Positions 1-10,552 of a DNA stretch of 64,000 nucleotides are shown piece by piece. A model generated the notes under the pieces. That model searched no databases. It was not told the origin of the DNA and worked only from the letters and a program-made list of their open reading frames with translations. The translations under genes were made by a program, and so were the position numbers. Source of the stretch: Sedimentibacter hydroxybenzoicus DSM 7310. GTDB lineage: Bacteria; Bacillota; Clostridia; Tissierellales; Sedimentibacteraceae. Positions within the stretch are counted from its first letter, which is position 1, and every line of letters begins with the position of its first letter. Location of the stretch: the NCBI RefSeq assembly GCF_013403245.1, contig NZ_JACBNQ010000010.1, positions 53,401 to 117,400 of the forward strand, given 5' to 3'.

Positions 1-24
1 TTAGATTTCTTAAGAAAATTTTGA
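1..24 (+). CDS. Possible 3' end of an upstream gene (partial)
   Basis: Frame 1 reads seven codons (LDFLRKF) and then a TGA stop at 22-24. Because the neighbouring genes all run the same way, this could be the tail of another polysaccharide gene, but seven codons cannot establish that. Confidence 0.25.
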   Translation, partial: LDFLRKF

Positions 25-111
25 ATAAGTATTTAAGAAGTACCAAAAATTAAGAGATAAGAGAGTAGTAAGTAATTTATTAGTATAAAATTGGGTGGTG
101 TTTGTTTATTA

Positions 112-1137
112 ATGAATGATATAAGTGTTAAATTTTATATTATAGTGCCTGTATATAATTCAGAACTGTATTTAGAGAAATGTTTAGAAAGTATATTATT
201 TCAAACATATACAAATTGGGAAGCAATTATTGTTGATGATAATTCTAAAGATGGAAGTTTTAAAGTGTTAAAGGATTATTCTAAGAAAGATCAAAGGTTT
301 AAAGTGTTTGCCAATTCTGTAAATCAAGGGCCAGGAATAACACGTAATAATGCTATAGAGCATGTTGTAAATAACTATGATAGAAATAGAAGTTTTAACT
401 ATATTGTATTTTTGGATTCAGATGATTGGGTTGATAAAAATTATTTGGAAACTTTAGCAAAGAATATTATAATAAATAAGCCGGAAGTTATATTTATAGA
501 TGTAATACAGGAGAATGATAATGGTAATTTCATTAAAAATCAAAATATGTCATTATATAAGGGAAAAGATAAAGATACAATAATTAGATATCAGATGACA
601 GGAAAGATTCCATGGGGTGGTGTTAGAAAAGTAGTATCGGTAGATCACATAGAATCCAAAAATATCAGATATACAAATGATAGTATTGGGGAGGAGGCTA
701 TTTATAGTTTTAAGCTTCTTCATACAGCTAAAAGAATTTCTTTCTGTAAAGATACTAATTATCATTATGTAGTACATAGAGATAGTCAATCAAGATCTTT
801 TAATGAAGATCCTTATAAGCCTATATATTTAAAGTTAAAAAAAGTGCTTGATGAAATGAATGTTTATGAATATTATTCGCGTACGTATAATAGTTTTGTT
901 TATACATCTGTAATAGTGTCCATATACAGACATGTTGCATATTACGGAGTAAAAAAAGCTAACAAGTATGCTAAGGAAGCAATTAAAAATTTTAGAGATG
1001 AATACGAGTATGATATAGACTATGATAGCTTAGAAAAAAGAGTAAAAGTGTTAATTCCTATTGCTAAATTGAATTTATATTGGGTAATAGTTATGATTGC
1101 GTACGCAAAGAACTTAATATCTAAAAAAATAGATTGA
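112..1137 (+). CDS. Family 2 glycosyltransferase
   Basis: Cytoplasmic GT-A fold glycosyltransferase that would add a sugar from a nucleotide-sugar donor to a lipid-linked polysaccharide intermediate. The N-terminus has the GT2 nucleotide-binding signature (IIVPVYNSELYLEKCLESIL, then VDDNSKDGS) and a DxD-type metal site (FLDSDDW, about residue 105). The length of 341 aa is normal. I chose ATG 112: GGGTGGTG lies about 11 bases upstream, whereas the in-frame TTG at 91 has no ribosome site. The C-terminal 100 residues are basic and tyrosine-rich and may contact the membrane. The sugar specificity cannot be read from sequence. First complete gene of the polysaccharide operon. Confidence 0.9.
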   Translation: MNDISVKFYIIVPVYNSELYLEKCLESILFQTYTNWEAIIVDDNSKDGSFKVLKDYSKKDQRFKVFANSVNQGPGITRNNAIEHVVNNYDRNRSFNYIVFLDSDDWVDKNYLETLAKNIIINKPEVIFIDVIQENDNGNFIKNQNMSLYKGKDKDTIIRYQMTGKIPWGGVRKVVSVDHIESKNIRYTNDSIGEEAIYSFKLLHTAKRISFCKDTNYHYVVHRDSQSRSFNEDPYKPIYLKLKKVLDEMNVYEYYSRTYNSFVYTSVIVSIYRHVAYYGVKKANKYAKEAIKNFRDEYEYDIDYDSLEKRVKVLIPIAKLNLYWVIVMIAYAKNLISKKID

Positions 1138-1173
1138 GCATTAAATTATTCAACATTATAAGGAGGTGAATGG

Positions 1174-2196
1174 TTGGGAGCTTCAGTATATTACTTTGTA
1201 TTTACAGTATATTCTTATTTGATTATTTTTACAAAAAAAAATAAATGGTTGAGGATTTTACCTTATGTGATTTTGGCTTTATTTAGTGGATTTAGATATG
1301 GAGTAGGAACAGATTATTTTAATTATGCAAGTATTTTTAACGATGTAGCTAGTGGAGTCTATCCATGGAAAATTGAAAAAGGTTATGAATATCTGATTTT
1401 ATTTATAAGTAAAATTGGAGGGACTTATCAACTTGTTTTTTTAATAATGAGCTCATTAACTGTTTTCTTTACTTATAAATTTATTAAGGAAGAATCAGTA
1501 GATTATGTTATGTCTTCAATTCTATATTTACTTATTGGACCGTTTTACCTTAGTTCGATGAATGGTGTGCGTCAAGCACTAGCTATTTCAATAGTTGCAT
1601 ATTCGTTGAAATTTATAAGAAAGAATAAATATGTTAAAGTAATTTTTTGGATTATATTAGCAGGACTATTTCATTCAAGTGCATTTATTATTTTACCTAT
1701 AGCTATAGCGATGAAAAGACGATATGAATTAAAAACATTAATTATTGCCTTTTTTAGTGTTTTTATAATAATGCGTTCAAAAATAATTTTTTGGATTATG
1801 GATTTGTTTTCGTATGGCAAATATATTAATTACGGAGAATATGACATAGATAAAACACTTTTACTTTTTGTTTTTATAGGGATTTGTGTAATTTATATTG
1901 TAGAAAGATATGGAATATCTAAAGAAAAGGAAATGTATTACAATATGAGTATAAGTTCATTAATGCTAATTTTGCTAGCTTTATTTACTGATAATGTGAG
2001 TAATGTAGTTTTTATGAGATTTAATAATTATTTTTTTTACTCATATTTAATATTGACTCCAATTATTGCTAATAAATTTAGGGAAAAAATTTTTGTAAAG
2101 TCCATAATTTACATATTCTCATTATTATATTTTACATTAACTATTTTTATGAGTAATAATATGCTTCCGTATCAATTCAATTTTAAAATTTTTTAA
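1174..2196 (+). CDS. EpsG/Wzy-like polysaccharide polymerase (integral membrane)
   Basis: A 340-aa protein made almost wholly of hydrophobic segments (about nine or ten), with the EpsG-family signature near the N-terminus (FSGFRYGVGTDYFNY, about residues 37-51) and a conserved small loop (SSMNGVRQALAISIV) near residue 130. EpsG and Wzy proteins join repeat units on the outer face of the membrane. It starts with TTG at 1174, seven bases after a perfect AGGAGG; an ATG at 1170 is out of frame. The position between glycosyltransferases and the downstream flippase supports a polymerase role. Confidence 0.85.
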   Translation: MGASVYYFVFTVYSYLIIFTKKNKWLRILPYVILALFSGFRYGVGTDYFNYASIFNDVASGVYPWKIEKGYEYLILFISKIGGTYQLVFLIMSSLTVFFTYKFIKEESVDYVMSSILYLLIGPFYLSSMNGVRQALAISIVAYSLKFIRKNKYVKVIFWIILAGLFHSSAFIILPIAIAMKRRYELKTLIIAFFSVFIIMRSKIIFWIMDLFSYGKYINYGEYDIDKTLLLFVFIGICVIYIVERYGISKEKEMYYNMSISSLMLILLALFTDNVSNVVFMRFNNYFFYSYLILTPIIANKFREKIFVKSIIYIFSLLYFTLTIFMSNNMLPYQFNFKIF

Positions 2197-2251
2197 TTGC
2201 CATTTCAATTTAGATTATTATGAAATAAAAATGCTAGAAAGAGGAACTAAT

Positions 2252-3343
2252 TTGAAAAAAATATGCTTTATTCTCGCTAGTTTAAATGTCGGCGGGGTAG
2301 AAAAGAATACATTGAGATTAATTAAAAAACTTTTAGATAAAGGTTATCAGGTGGATTTATTAGTTGTTAGAAATGAAGGAGTATATAGAGAGCAGTTAGA
2401 TAAAAGAACTAATATAATTTATTTAAACAATAAAAAAATCTCGCATTCTATTATAAAAATTTCTAATTATTTAAAGGAAAATAGACCAGATGCATTTATT
2501 TCGGCAAAAGATTATATTAATATTATTGTTATTTTAGCTAACGTACTTTCAGGAACTAAAACAAAAACAATAATAAGTACAAGAACGCAGGTTTCAATTG
2601 AACTTAATACACAAAAGAGATTTAATAGAATTATCAATAAGTTACTGATGAAAATAACATACCCCTTTGCCACTCACCTAGTAGCAGTATCTAAAGGAGT
2701 AGCAAATGATTTAGCTTCTATAATAGGAGTTGATTCAAATACAATCAATGTAATTTATAATCCAATAGTTGATGAAGAAATAAAGAAAAGGAAAAAGTTA
2801 CATGTCGATATTGAAAACAAAAATGATAATGAAGCAATGCTAGTATGTGCAGGTAGATTAACCACTCAAAAAGATTATCCTACTTTACTTAATGCGATGG
2901 AAATTGTTAAAATATATAAAAATGTTAAACTAATAATTTTGGGAGAAGGAGATCAAAGAAAAAAAATTGAAGATATGATTCATAAGCTTAATTTAGAAGA
3001 TTTTGTATATTTAAAGGGAAATGTTACAAATCCATATCCATATATGAGAGCGGCTGACTTGTTTGTGTTATCTTCAAAGTGGGAAGGTTTTGGCAATGTT
3101 ATAGTCGAATCATTGGCAGTTGGCACACCAATAGTTTCCACAGATTGTCCTAGTGGACCTAATGAGATTTTAAATAATGGAGAATATGGAATTTTAGTGC
3201 CTGTTGGAAATGCAAAATTATTAGCAAAAGGAATAATTGAGGCTTTAGATAAAACTTGGGATAAAGAAGCTTTAATTAATAGGGCTAATGAGTTTTCTGT
3301 CGAAAGAGCTACAAACAGCTACATTACTTTAATTGAATCATAG
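2252..3343 (+). CDS. Family 4 glycosyltransferase (GT-B fold)
   Basis: Retaining glycosyltransferase of the polysaccharide operon. The N-terminal Rossmann domain begins ICFILASLNVGGVEKNTLRL, typical of GT4 acceptor domains. The C-terminal donor domain has CAGRLTTQKDYPTLLNA and the glutamate-containing EX7E region in WEGFGNVIVESLAVGTPIV. I prefer TTG 2252 (GAGGA six bases upstream, giving MKKICFIL) over ATG 2231, which would add seven residues and has no visible Shine-Dalgarno. Donor and acceptor sugars are unknown. Confidence 0.88.
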   Translation: MKKICFILASLNVGGVEKNTLRLIKKLLDKGYQVDLLVVRNEGVYREQLDKRTNIIYLNNKKISHSIIKISNYLKENRPDAFISAKDYINIIVILANVLSGTKTKTIISTRTQVSIELNTQKRFNRIINKLLMKITYPFATHLVAVSKGVANDLASIIGVDSNTINVIYNPIVDEEIKKRKKLHVDIENKNDNEAMLVCAGRLTTQKDYPTLLNAMEIVKIYKNVKLIILGEGDQRKKIEDMIHKLNLEDFVYLKGNVTNPYPYMRAADLFVLSSKWEGFGNVIVESLAVGTPIVSTDCPSGPNEILNNGEYGILVPVGNAKLLAKGIIEALDKTWDKEALINRANEFSVERATNSYITLIES

Positions 3344-3400
3344 TTATGTTTTAGGATAATTTTAATCCGCTTATAACAGATTTTTAATAGGAGTGAGTTA

Positions 3401-4363
3401 ATGAATTTATCTATTATTGTACCCCATTTTAATTCGGTTAGTTCTTTAAAGGTTCTCATTGATACAATTCCAAGTATTGATGATATAGAAGTAATAATTA
3501 TTGACGATAAAAGTGATGAATTACATCTAGATAGTTTGAAAAGATTTATAAAAAGAGATAAGCATAAAAATATTATACTATACAATAATACAACAGAAAA
3601 TAAGGGAGCAGGAACTTGTAGAAATATTGGTCTGAAAAATGCAAAAGGAAAATGGGTGATTTTTGCGGATTCGGATGACTATTTTATTGAGGGATTTTAT
3701 GAAATAATTACTAAATATTTTAATTCTGAATATGAGGCTGTGTTTTTTATCCCTACGAGTAAGGATGTAGAGTCAGGTAAACAATCAGATAGACATATAT
3801 TATATAAAAAAATTATGACTTCTTATATAAATGATAAGAACATTAAAACTGAGTTAGATATGAGATTTGGTATAGTGGTGCCATGGTCAAAGTTAATAAA
3901 CACTAAATTTTTAAAGAAGTATAATATAGAGTTTGACCAAGTGATTGCTTCTAATGATATTATGTTTTCAACCAAAGTTGGTTATTATATGAAAAGCTTT
4001 TATGTTGACAGTCAAATTATATATTGTGTAACAAAAAGAAGAGGTAGTTTAACTACAAAAATTAGAGAAGACATTTTTAATACTAGGAGAGATGTGTTTA
4101 TTGAATACTATATATTTCTTAAGAGCAATTTAGAAGAAGATAAATTTAATATATTAGAGTTAACTGGAAACAGATACTTACCATTAGCGTTAGAATATAA
4201 GTTAGGAGTAAAGAAAGTTTTTGATACATATTTAGTATTTAAAAGAAATAATATTAAAATTAATATTTCTAGATTTATATACTTGAATCCTATAGAGCTA
4301 TTTAAAAAAATGCTAAAATATTATAGGAAAAATATAATTAATAAAAGATTTATGACTAAATAA
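3401..4363 (+). CDS. Family 2 glycosyltransferase
   Basis: Second GT2 enzyme of the operon (320 aa). The start region has LSIIVPHFNSVSSLKVLI and IIDDKSD; the metal site is FADSDDYF at about residue 91. The GAGTCRNIGLKNAKGKWV stretch is the usual GT2 segment before the DxD. GGAGTG precedes ATG 3401 by eight bases. The C-terminal third is lysine-rich and poorly conserved, which is common for capsule enzymes. It would transfer one sugar to the repeat unit on the cytoplasmic face. Confidence 0.88.
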   Translation: MNLSIIVPHFNSVSSLKVLIDTIPSIDDIEVIIIDDKSDELHLDSLKRFIKRDKHKNIILYNNTTENKGAGTCRNIGLKNAKGKWVIFADSDDYFIEGFYEIITKYFNSEYEAVFFIPTSKDVESGKQSDRHILYKKIMTSYINDKNIKTELDMRFGIVVPWSKLINTKFLKKYNIEFDQVIASNDIMFSTKVGYYMKSFYVDSQIIYCVTKRRGSLTTKIREDIFNTRRDVFIEYYIFLKSNLEEDKFNILELTGNRYLPLALEYKLGVKKVFDTYLVFKRNNIKINISRFIYLNPIELFKKMLKYYRKNIINKRFMTK

Positions 4364-4387
4364 GTTAGCATATTAGGAGTATTAACT

Positions 4388-5716
4388 ATGAATAAATATA
4401 TAAAATTAATTGAAGTTATAGATGGGGATCTATGTTCGGGATGTGGAGCATGTGCTGGTATATGTCCAGTACATGCTTTAGATATTAATAGTAAAGTATC
4501 TCATAAACCAGTATTGAATGAAGAAAAATGTATTCAATGTAATTTGTGTTACGAAGTTTGTCCTGGAAAGGGATGGAATCCTGTTGAAAAAGCAAATGAG
4601 ATGTGTATTAGAGAAAATATAAATATGGATTTAAAATATGGACCAGTTGTAGATTATTACTTAGGTAAGGCTACAGATTCATCAGTACATCTGTCTGGCG
4701 CATCCGGAGGAATTGGAACTGCATTATTATTATATTTACTTGATAAGAAAATAGTGGAAGAAGTAGTTGTAATAACATTAGAAAAGGGAATACCAAAGGT
4801 CTTATTTACAAATGATCCATATGAAATAAAGGCAGCAAGTGGAAGTAAGTATAGCCCTGTGCCAGTAATGAAAGAAGTTCTTCGAGAGTTAAGTAATCGA
4901 CCTCGGAAAATAGCTATAACAGTTACTCCCTGTCAAATGGCAGCATTAGAAAACGCAATTAAGTTGAGACGTAATATTAGTAGAGATTTAATTTATGCTA
5001 TTGGTTTATTTTGTGGTGATGTAAAAGATTATAAATCTGTTTATTATATTTCAAAAAATTTAAATATAAAAAATATAAATGAATGTGAATTCATAGGTTG
5101 GAGATATGGAAAATGGCCAGGAAAAGCTTCCTTTAGACTTAAGGATGGATCAATAGTTGGAAAAGAGCTACAGAAATGGTTAGGCTTATCAAGGACATTT
5201 TATACTCTTAATAGGTGTTTAATGTGTCCTTCTAGAGAGAATTGGTTAGCTGATATATCACTTGCTGACAATCATAAAGGATATACGGATGAAACTGTCA
5301 TTATAGTAAGGACCAAAAAGGGGTATGATTTACTAAATCAAGCCTGTACAGATGGTGTGATAAATAAGAGGGTAATGGGAAAGAGTTCAAACGAGTTCTG
5401 TGTAACATTAACCAAATTTAAATCAGCCTTGATATATATTGAATATACAAGGAAGAAAAAATTACCAGCGCCAACATACGATTATGAACCAGTAATATAT
5501 TTAGGTGACTTAAAACCCAGGACAAAAAAAATATTTTTATTCAAGCACAAGATGTTTATGTTTTTTAGAAATAAAAAAGTATATAATATACTGAGCAAAT
5601 CTGCTCCCGTGATGGAAAAGGTTGGTGTTTTTACTAACGGATTTCCTTCAACAATACCAGGAATATCTTATTTTTCAAAGATTAAGAAATTTATTAAAAA
5701 CAACAAGAATAGGTGA
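4388..5716 (+). CDS. Coenzyme F420 hydrogenase/dehydrogenase beta-subunit-like ferredoxin protein
   Basis: The N-terminus carries two 4Fe-4S motifs (CSGCGACAGICP at about 17-28; CIQCNLCYEVCP at about 47-58), followed by an FrhB-like flavin/iron-sulfur domain (SGASGGIGTALL, TPCQMAALENA, FCGDVKD, RCLMCPSRENWLADIS). Proteins of this family are common in bacterial capsule and O-antigen clusters that lack F420; there they are thought to carry out a redox step on a sugar or its substituent, but the reaction is not settled. Its stop overlaps the next reading region, so the two genes are probably translated together. Confidence 0.8.
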   Translation: MNKYIKLIEVIDGDLCSGCGACAGICPVHALDINSKVSHKPVLNEEKCIQCNLCYEVCPGKGWNPVEKANEMCIRENINMDLKYGPVVDYYLGKATDSSVHLSGASGGIGTALLLYLLDKKIVEEVVVITLEKGIPKVLFTNDPYEIKAASGSKYSPVPVMKEVLRELSNRPRKIAITVTPCQMAALENAIKLRRNISRDLIYAIGLFCGDVKDYKSVYYISKNLNIKNINECEFIGWRYGKWPGKASFRLKDGSIVGKELQKWLGLSRTFYTLNRCLMCPSRENWLADISLADNHKGYTDETVIIVRTKKGYDLLNQACTDGVINKRVMGKSSNEFCVTLTKFKSALIYIEYTRKKKLPAPTYDYEPVIYLGDLKPRTKKIFLFKHKMFMFFRNKKVYNILSKSAPVMEKVGVFTNGFPSTIPGISYFSKIKKFIKNNKNR

Positions 5717-5721
5717 TTGAA

Positions 5722-6867
5722 GTGAAATTATATGATCTTATTGTTAATAGTGCTACTAGGGGATTAGAATTACAATATAAAAATGGGAGCTTTCCAAAAG
5801 GGAAAAATGGACCTTGGAAAGATAACGACACATACATGAGAACAACAGCACACTGGGCACAATTACTGTATAAAGCATATTTGATAACAACTGAAGATAA
5901 ATATTTAAGGGGAGCATTAAGGGCATGTAATTACTTAATAGATGATGAAAATAGACCCAATAATTTTACATTCTTATGCCGAATTAGTGATACAAAAGAT
6001 AATTGTAACGGTTTGATAGGTCAAGCTTGGACTTTAGAACCATTAATACAGATAGGTATAAAGGAAAAAAAGGATGAATATATAAATATTTCAAAAAATT
6101 TACTAGAGAGAATTCCATTTAACAAAGAACAATATTTATGGGAAACAATTGATGTTGATGATACAAATAGAGGTTGCCATCGAACAATTAATCAACAGCT
6201 TTGGATTTCTGTTATGAGTTTGATTTTAGGTGACTACTTAAAAGATGATACACTTATTAATAATTCAACCAATTTCTTTTTAGGACTTTCTAGAAATATT
6301 GAATGGCTTGAATATGAGGGGTTAATTAAGCATACAACTAATAAAAGAGATAATTTCCTTAAAAATATAATTAAGAAAGCTGTGCTAAAAGAAAAAGTGA
6401 AAGCTTCTACAAAGGAAATGCAAGTTCTTTCAAACGGATACTTATCATTTATTCTACATGGTTTTGCTTTAGCCTATGATTATTGCTCTGAATATAGTTT
6501 TTGGCAGGATGCAAGTTTATATAATATTATAAAACAGGCATACAACTTTTTGGATAACAGGTTTCCATTCGGCTATTTAGAATCAGACAAAGGGTTTAGA
6601 TGGGCTTATAACCCAGTAGGAATAGAAATGGCATATGCTACTCAAGTTTTTGACAAATATATTTCTATTAAGGATACAAGCGAAAAAACCGAGAAGTGGT
6701 TAAGCCTTCAAATTTCTGGTTATTACGATTTTAATAATAATTTAATGAATAGGAATACAATAGACCAAAACATTCTATCATCAAGATTATACGAATCAAT
6801 CAACTTGAAAAACATTGAAATAAAGCCTGAATATTGGTCAGCAAAATTGGAGAACAACTATGAATAA
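5722..6867 (+). CDS. Putative alpha/alpha-barrel (six-hairpin-like) polysaccharide-operon protein
   Basis: A 381-aa soluble protein of repeated helical hairpins with conserved aromatic and glycine positions (FPKGKNGPWKDND, WAQLLYKAYL, GLIGQAWTLEPLIQ, TINQQLWISVMS, GYLSFILHGFALAYDY, FRWAYNPVGIEMAYA). This periodic pattern resembles the six-hairpin glycosidase fold used by epimerases and unsaturated glycosyl hydrolases, so action on a sugar polymer is plausible; I cannot name a family. GTG 5722 is preferred because AGGTGA lies five bases upstream; GTG 5713 would overlap the preceding stop. It overlaps the flippase gene by eight bases. Confidence 0.55.
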   Translation: MKLYDLIVNSATRGLELQYKNGSFPKGKNGPWKDNDTYMRTTAHWAQLLYKAYLITTEDKYLRGALRACNYLIDDENRPNNFTFLCRISDTKDNCNGLIGQAWTLEPLIQIGIKEKKDEYINISKNLLERIPFNKEQYLWETIDVDDTNRGCHRTINQQLWISVMSLILGDYLKDDTLINNSTNFFLGLSRNIEWLEYEGLIKHTTNKRDNFLKNIIKKAVLKEKVKASTKEMQVLSNGYLSFILHGFALAYDYCSEYSFWQDASLYNIIKQAYNFLDNRFPFGYLESDKGFRWAYNPVGIEMAYATQVFDKYISIKDTSEKTEKWLSLQISGYYDFNNNLMNRNTIDQNILSSRLYESINLKNIEIKPEYWSAKLENNYE

Positions 6868-8125
6868 ATATAAAAAAATTCTCCAAAATAATTTAATAAA
6901 AGGTTTCTTAATGATATCAGGAGGAACAGCTTTTGTTCAGGTATTTAATATGCTTCTATCTCCTGTAATTACGAGAATTTATACTCCAGAAGAGTTTGGT
7001 ATATTAACACTTTATACATCTGTAATGTCTATTCTTATAGTATTAGGCTCATTTTATTATGAATCAGCTATACCGATTGCAGAAACTGAAGAAAAAGCTA
7101 TTAATGTTTTAAGTTTATGTGTTCTAATTCTTGTAGCAGTAGTATTATTTATTAGCATTACATTGTACTTCTTAGGTGCTAATATACTTGGATTAATTAA
7201 TGCGAATGCACTAACTAATTATTGGTACTTAATACCGATAGGCGTATTTACCGTAGGTCTATACAATATTTTAATGAAATGGGCACTTCGTGAAAGGAAC
7301 TATAAAAGCATTTTCAGATCAAAAATTAGCCAAAGTATTACTGGGAATTTAATAAAAATTTTATTAGGAGTATTGAACTTTGGACCACTAGGACTACTCC
7401 TAGGTAATATATCTAATCAGAGTGCTGGAGTAACAGTCCTTTCGTTAAACATCCTAAAAAGAAGCTTGATTAAATTTGTAAATTTAAAGGAAATGCTATG
7501 GTGTGCAAAAAGATACATTAACTTCTTTTGGTATTCATTGCCTAATGCAGTAATATTAAGCTTTACAACTCAAATACCTGTATTTTTTTTGACTGCAATA
7601 TACGGGAGTGAAATTGTTGGTTACTATGGATTGGCAAACTCCATTATTAAACTACCAGTTTCATTAATAGGGATATCAATTGGTGAAGTATTTTATGCTG
7701 AAGCAGCCGCAACGGGTAAAAAAGACCCTAATGGTCTCAAAGAGTTATCAAATAAACTATTAAAAAAAATAATTCTTTTAGGAAGTATACCATTTCTAAT
7801 TTTAGGAATCGGTGGAGCGCAAATTTTCTCTTTCGTGTTCGGTAGTAATTGGTATGATGCAGGTGTATATGCTCAAATGCTTTCATTGGGGGTTTTTTCT
7901 AACTTAATATTTCATCCTATAAGTAGAATTTATGGAGTTTTTGAAAAGCAACGATTGAAACTTTTAATAGATTTAGGTAGATTTGGATCTATTACGGTAG
8001 GATTTATCCTTTCAAACAGATTAGGGTTACAGCCTAATATTGCTGTTTTAGTATATTCAATTATAACTATGACTTTCTATTTTATTACGTATATTTTTGC
8101 ACAGCGTATAATGGAAGAAAAATAA
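6860..8125 (+). CDS. Wzx-type polysaccharide flippase (MOP superfamily)
   Basis: Integral membrane protein of 421 aa with about 12-14 hydrophobic helices. The opening (KGFLMISGGTAFVQVFNMLLSPVITRIYTPEEFGILTLY) is the classic MOP/Wzx N-terminal pattern. It should flip the undecaprenyl-linked repeat unit to the outer face for the EpsG-like polymerase. The start at 6860 lies inside the end of the preceding gene, with GGAGAAC just upstream, so the two are translationally coupled. Last of the assembly genes before the nucleotide-sugar genes. Confidence 0.87.
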   Translation: MNKYKKILQNNLIKGFLMISGGTAFVQVFNMLLSPVITRIYTPEEFGILTLYTSVMSILIVLGSFYYESAIPIAETEEKAINVLSLCVLILVAVVLFISITLYFLGANILGLINANALTNYWYLIPIGVFTVGLYNILMKWALRERNYKSIFRSKISQSITGNLIKILLGVLNFGPLGLLLGNISNQSAGVTVLSLNILKRSLIKFVNLKEMLWCAKRYINFFWYSLPNAVILSFTTQIPVFFLTAIYGSEIVGYYGLANSIIKLPVSLIGISIGEVFYAEAAATGKKDPNGLKELSNKLLKKIILLGSIPFLILGIGGAQIFSFVFGSNWYDAGVYAQMLSLGVFSNLIFHPISRIYGVFEKQRLKLLIDLGRFGSITVGFILSNRLGLQPNIAVLVYSIITMTFYFITYIFAQRIMEEK

Positions 8126-8192
8126 AAAAGTATGAATGAGTAATAGAATATCTATAGCGTAAAGCTACAAAGATATAGAAAGGTTTGTGCTT

Positions 8193-9206
8193 ATGAAAAT
8201 AATAATAACAGGTGTAGCTGGCTTCATAGGCTTCCACCTATCAAAAAAACTACTAGACAATTCTTATCAAATAATAGGAATTGATAACATTAACGATTAT
8301 TATGATCCTAACCTTAAGCAATCAAGGCTTGAAGAATTGGAGAAATATAATAACTTTAATTTCTTCAAGGTATATCTTAAGGACAAGGATGCTGTTGACA
8401 AGATATTTGAGACATACAAACCAACTTATGTTATAAACTTAGCGGCTCAAGCAGGAGTGCGATATTCTATTGAAAATCCCTATGCTTATGTTGATTCTAA
8501 TCTAATTGGTTTTATGAATATACTTGAAGCTTGTAGAAATTATCCTGTTGAGCATCTTATATATGCTTCTTCTAGTTCAGTTTATGGAGGCAATAAAGTA
8601 GCGCCATTTTCTACAAATCACAATGTAGATCATCCTGTGTCGCTTTATGCAGCAACGAAGAAGTCTAATGAGTTAATGGCTCACACATATAGTCATTTAT
8701 ATGGCATACCTACAACGGGATTGAGATTTTTTACAGTTTACGGTCCTTGGGGCAGACCGGACATGGCATACTTTTCGTTTACAAAAGATATACTTGCCGG
8801 GAAGCCTATAAAGGTATTCAATCATGGAAAGATGGAAAGAGATTTTACGTATATAGATGATATTGTTGAAGGAATAATCAAGCTCATTGATAAAGCTCCT
8901 GTTGCAAATAAAGAATGGGATGAAAGCAAGGATGATTTAAGTACAAGCTTTGCGCCTTACAAAATATATAATATTGGTAATAACAATCCTGTACCACTTA
9001 TGAGATTTATAAATGCCTTAGAATCTGCTCTCGGAAAAGAAGCAAAGAAAGTTTATATGGATATGCAGCCGGGGGATGTACTTAGAACATATGCAGATGT
9101 ATCAGATCTTGAAAGAGACATTAATTTTAAGCCATCAACAAATATAGAAGAGGGTCTTAAGAAGTTTGTAGACTGGTATAAAAAGTATTATAAGGTTGGA
9201 GAATAA
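8193..9206 (+). CDS. NAD-dependent nucleotide-sugar epimerase, probably UDP-glucuronate 4-epimerase
   Basis: Extended short-chain dehydrogenase/reductase. The NAD-binding GxxGxxG is GVAGFIG at residues 7-13; the catalytic YxxxK is YAATK with the upstream serine in YASSSSVYG. Sequence blocks such as [36 protein letters not shown] and [16 protein letters not shown] match UDP-glucuronate 4-epimerases (CapI/LspL type). It would convert UDP-GlcA, made by the next gene, to UDP-GalA. ATG 8193 is used; GTG 8187 lies too close to the GAAAGG ribosome site. Confidence 0.85.
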   Translation: MKIIITGVAGFIGFHLSKKLLDNSYQIIGIDNINDYYDPNLKQSRLEELEKYNNFNFFKVYLKDKDAVDKIFETYKPTYVINLAAQAGVRYSIENPYAYVDSNLIGFMNILEACRNYPVEHLIYASSSSVYGGNKVAPFSTNHNVDHPVSLYAATKKSNELMAHTYSHLYGIPTTGLRFFTVYGPWGRPDMAYFSFTKDILAGKPIKVFNHGKMERDFTYIDDIVEGIIKLIDKAPVANKEWDESKDDLSTSFAPYKIYNIGNNNPVPLMRFINALESALGKEAKKVYMDMQPGDVLRTYADVSDLERDINFKPSTNIEEGLKKFVDWYKKYYKVGE

Positions 9207-9221
9207 AATATTAACATAGAA

Positions 9222-9241
9222 GATAAGATAAGATAAGATAA
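9222..9241 (+). repeat. Short tandem repeat, four copies of a 5-mer
   Basis: The 5-mer GATAA is repeated four times without interruption in the 60-base gap between the epimerase and UDP-glucose dehydrogenase genes. It lies upstream of the ribosome site of the latter (GGGGG near 9256), so copy-number slippage would change leader length only. Confidence 0.6.
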
Positions 9242-9266
9242 TATAAGTACCTATAGGGGGTAAACC

Positions 9267-10433
9267 ATGAAAATAACAATTGCCGGAACAGGTTACGTTG
9301 GATTGTCCAATGCTATACTTTTAGCACAGCACAACGAAGTCATAGCACTCGATATAATTAAAGAAAAAGTTGAAATGATAAATAATAAGAAATCTCCGAT
9401 AATTGACCAGGAGATAGAAGAATATTTAGCATCGAAAAATCTTAATTTAAGAGCAACTACAGATAATTATGAAGCTTATAAGGATGCTGAATATGTAATT
9501 ATTTCTACACCAACAAATTATGATCCGGAGAAAAATTATTTCAACACAAGGACTGTCGAAGCTGTTATAGCTAATGTTCTTTCTATTAAACCTGATGCTG
9601 TTATGATTATCAAATCTACAGTACCGGTAGGATATACTGAATCAATAAAAGAGAAATTTGATACGGATAATATTATCTTTTCACCGGAGTTCTTAAGAGA
9701 AGGAAAAGCACTATATGACAATCTCTATCCATCAAGAATTGTAGTAGGAGAGCAGTCTGAGAGAGCAAAAGTTTTCGCTGAACTTTTAGCTGAAGGTGCA
9801 ATCAAAAAAGATATTCCAATTTTATATACAGGTTCAACTGAGGCAGAAGCAATTAAATTATTTGCTAATACGTATCTTGCACTTCGTGTAGCATATTTTA
9901 ATGAACTTGATTCTTATGCAGAAATAAGGGGACTTAATACGCAGCAAATTATTGAAGGTGTCGGATTGGACCCACGTATAGGAACACATTACAATAATCC
10001 ATCTTTTGGATATGGTGGATACTGCTTGCCAAAGGATACAAAACAGTTGTTAGCAAACTATGCGGATGTACCGCAAAATATAATGTCAGCTATTGTTGAC
10101 GCAAACAGGACGAGAAAAGACCATATATCAGATATGATTATTAAGAGAAATCCGAAGGTTGTTGGTATATATAGGTTAACGATGAAGATGGATTCGGATA
10201 ACTTCAGACAGTCAGCAATCCAAGGTGTTATGAAACGTATTAAAGCAAAGGGTATAGAGGTTGTGGTTTATGAGCCTGCACTTAAAGAGGATGAATTCTA
10301 TAATTCAAGAATCATTAAGAATTTTGATGAATTTAAGAAAATCTCTGATGTTATTGTAGCAAACAGATTATCTGACGAAATTAAAGATGTAGTGGACAAG
10401 GTATATACGAGGGATTTGTTTAGCAGGGATTAA
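9267..10433 (+). CDS. ugd: UDP-glucose 6-dehydrogenase
   Basis: Oxidises UDP-glucose to UDP-glucuronate with NAD, supplying acid sugar for the polysaccharide and substrate for the epimerase upstream. The N-terminal NAD site is [12 protein letters not shown] (residues 4-15); [16 protein letters not shown] and [14 protein letters not shown] are family blocks; the catalytic cysteine lies in [11 protein letters not shown]. The length of 388 aa is that of the short Ugd class. Fragments of a related gene lie at 19594-19756 and about 54557-54602, so at least one further ugd-like copy once existed nearby. Confidence 0.92.
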   Translation: MKITIAGTGYVGLSNAILLAQHNEVIALDIIKEKVEMINNKKSPIIDQEIEEYLASKNLNLRATTDNYEAYKDAEYVIISTPTNYDPEKNYFNTRTVEAVIANVLSIKPDAVMIIKSTVPVGYTESIKEKFDTDNIIFSPEFLREGKALYDNLYPSRIVVGEQSERAKVFAELLAEGAIKKDIPILYTGSTEAEAIKLFANTYLALRVAYFNELDSYAEIRGLNTQQIIEGVGLDPRIGTHYNNPSFGYGGYCLPKDTKQLLANYADVPQNIMSAIVDANRTRKDHISDMIIKRNPKVVGIYRLTMKMDSDNFRQSAIQGVMKRIKAKGIEVVVYEPALKEDEFYNSRIIKNFDEFKKISDVIVANRLSDEIKDVVDKVYTRDLFSRD

Positions 10434-10552
10434 TTTTGATAATAAAATGAAAATTAACAAACGGATATAAAATTATTTTGAAAGAAGCAAGATAGATATT
10501 GTATAAATTAGTTTTCAACAAAAATAATACAACTATAATAAGGGGAAGAGAT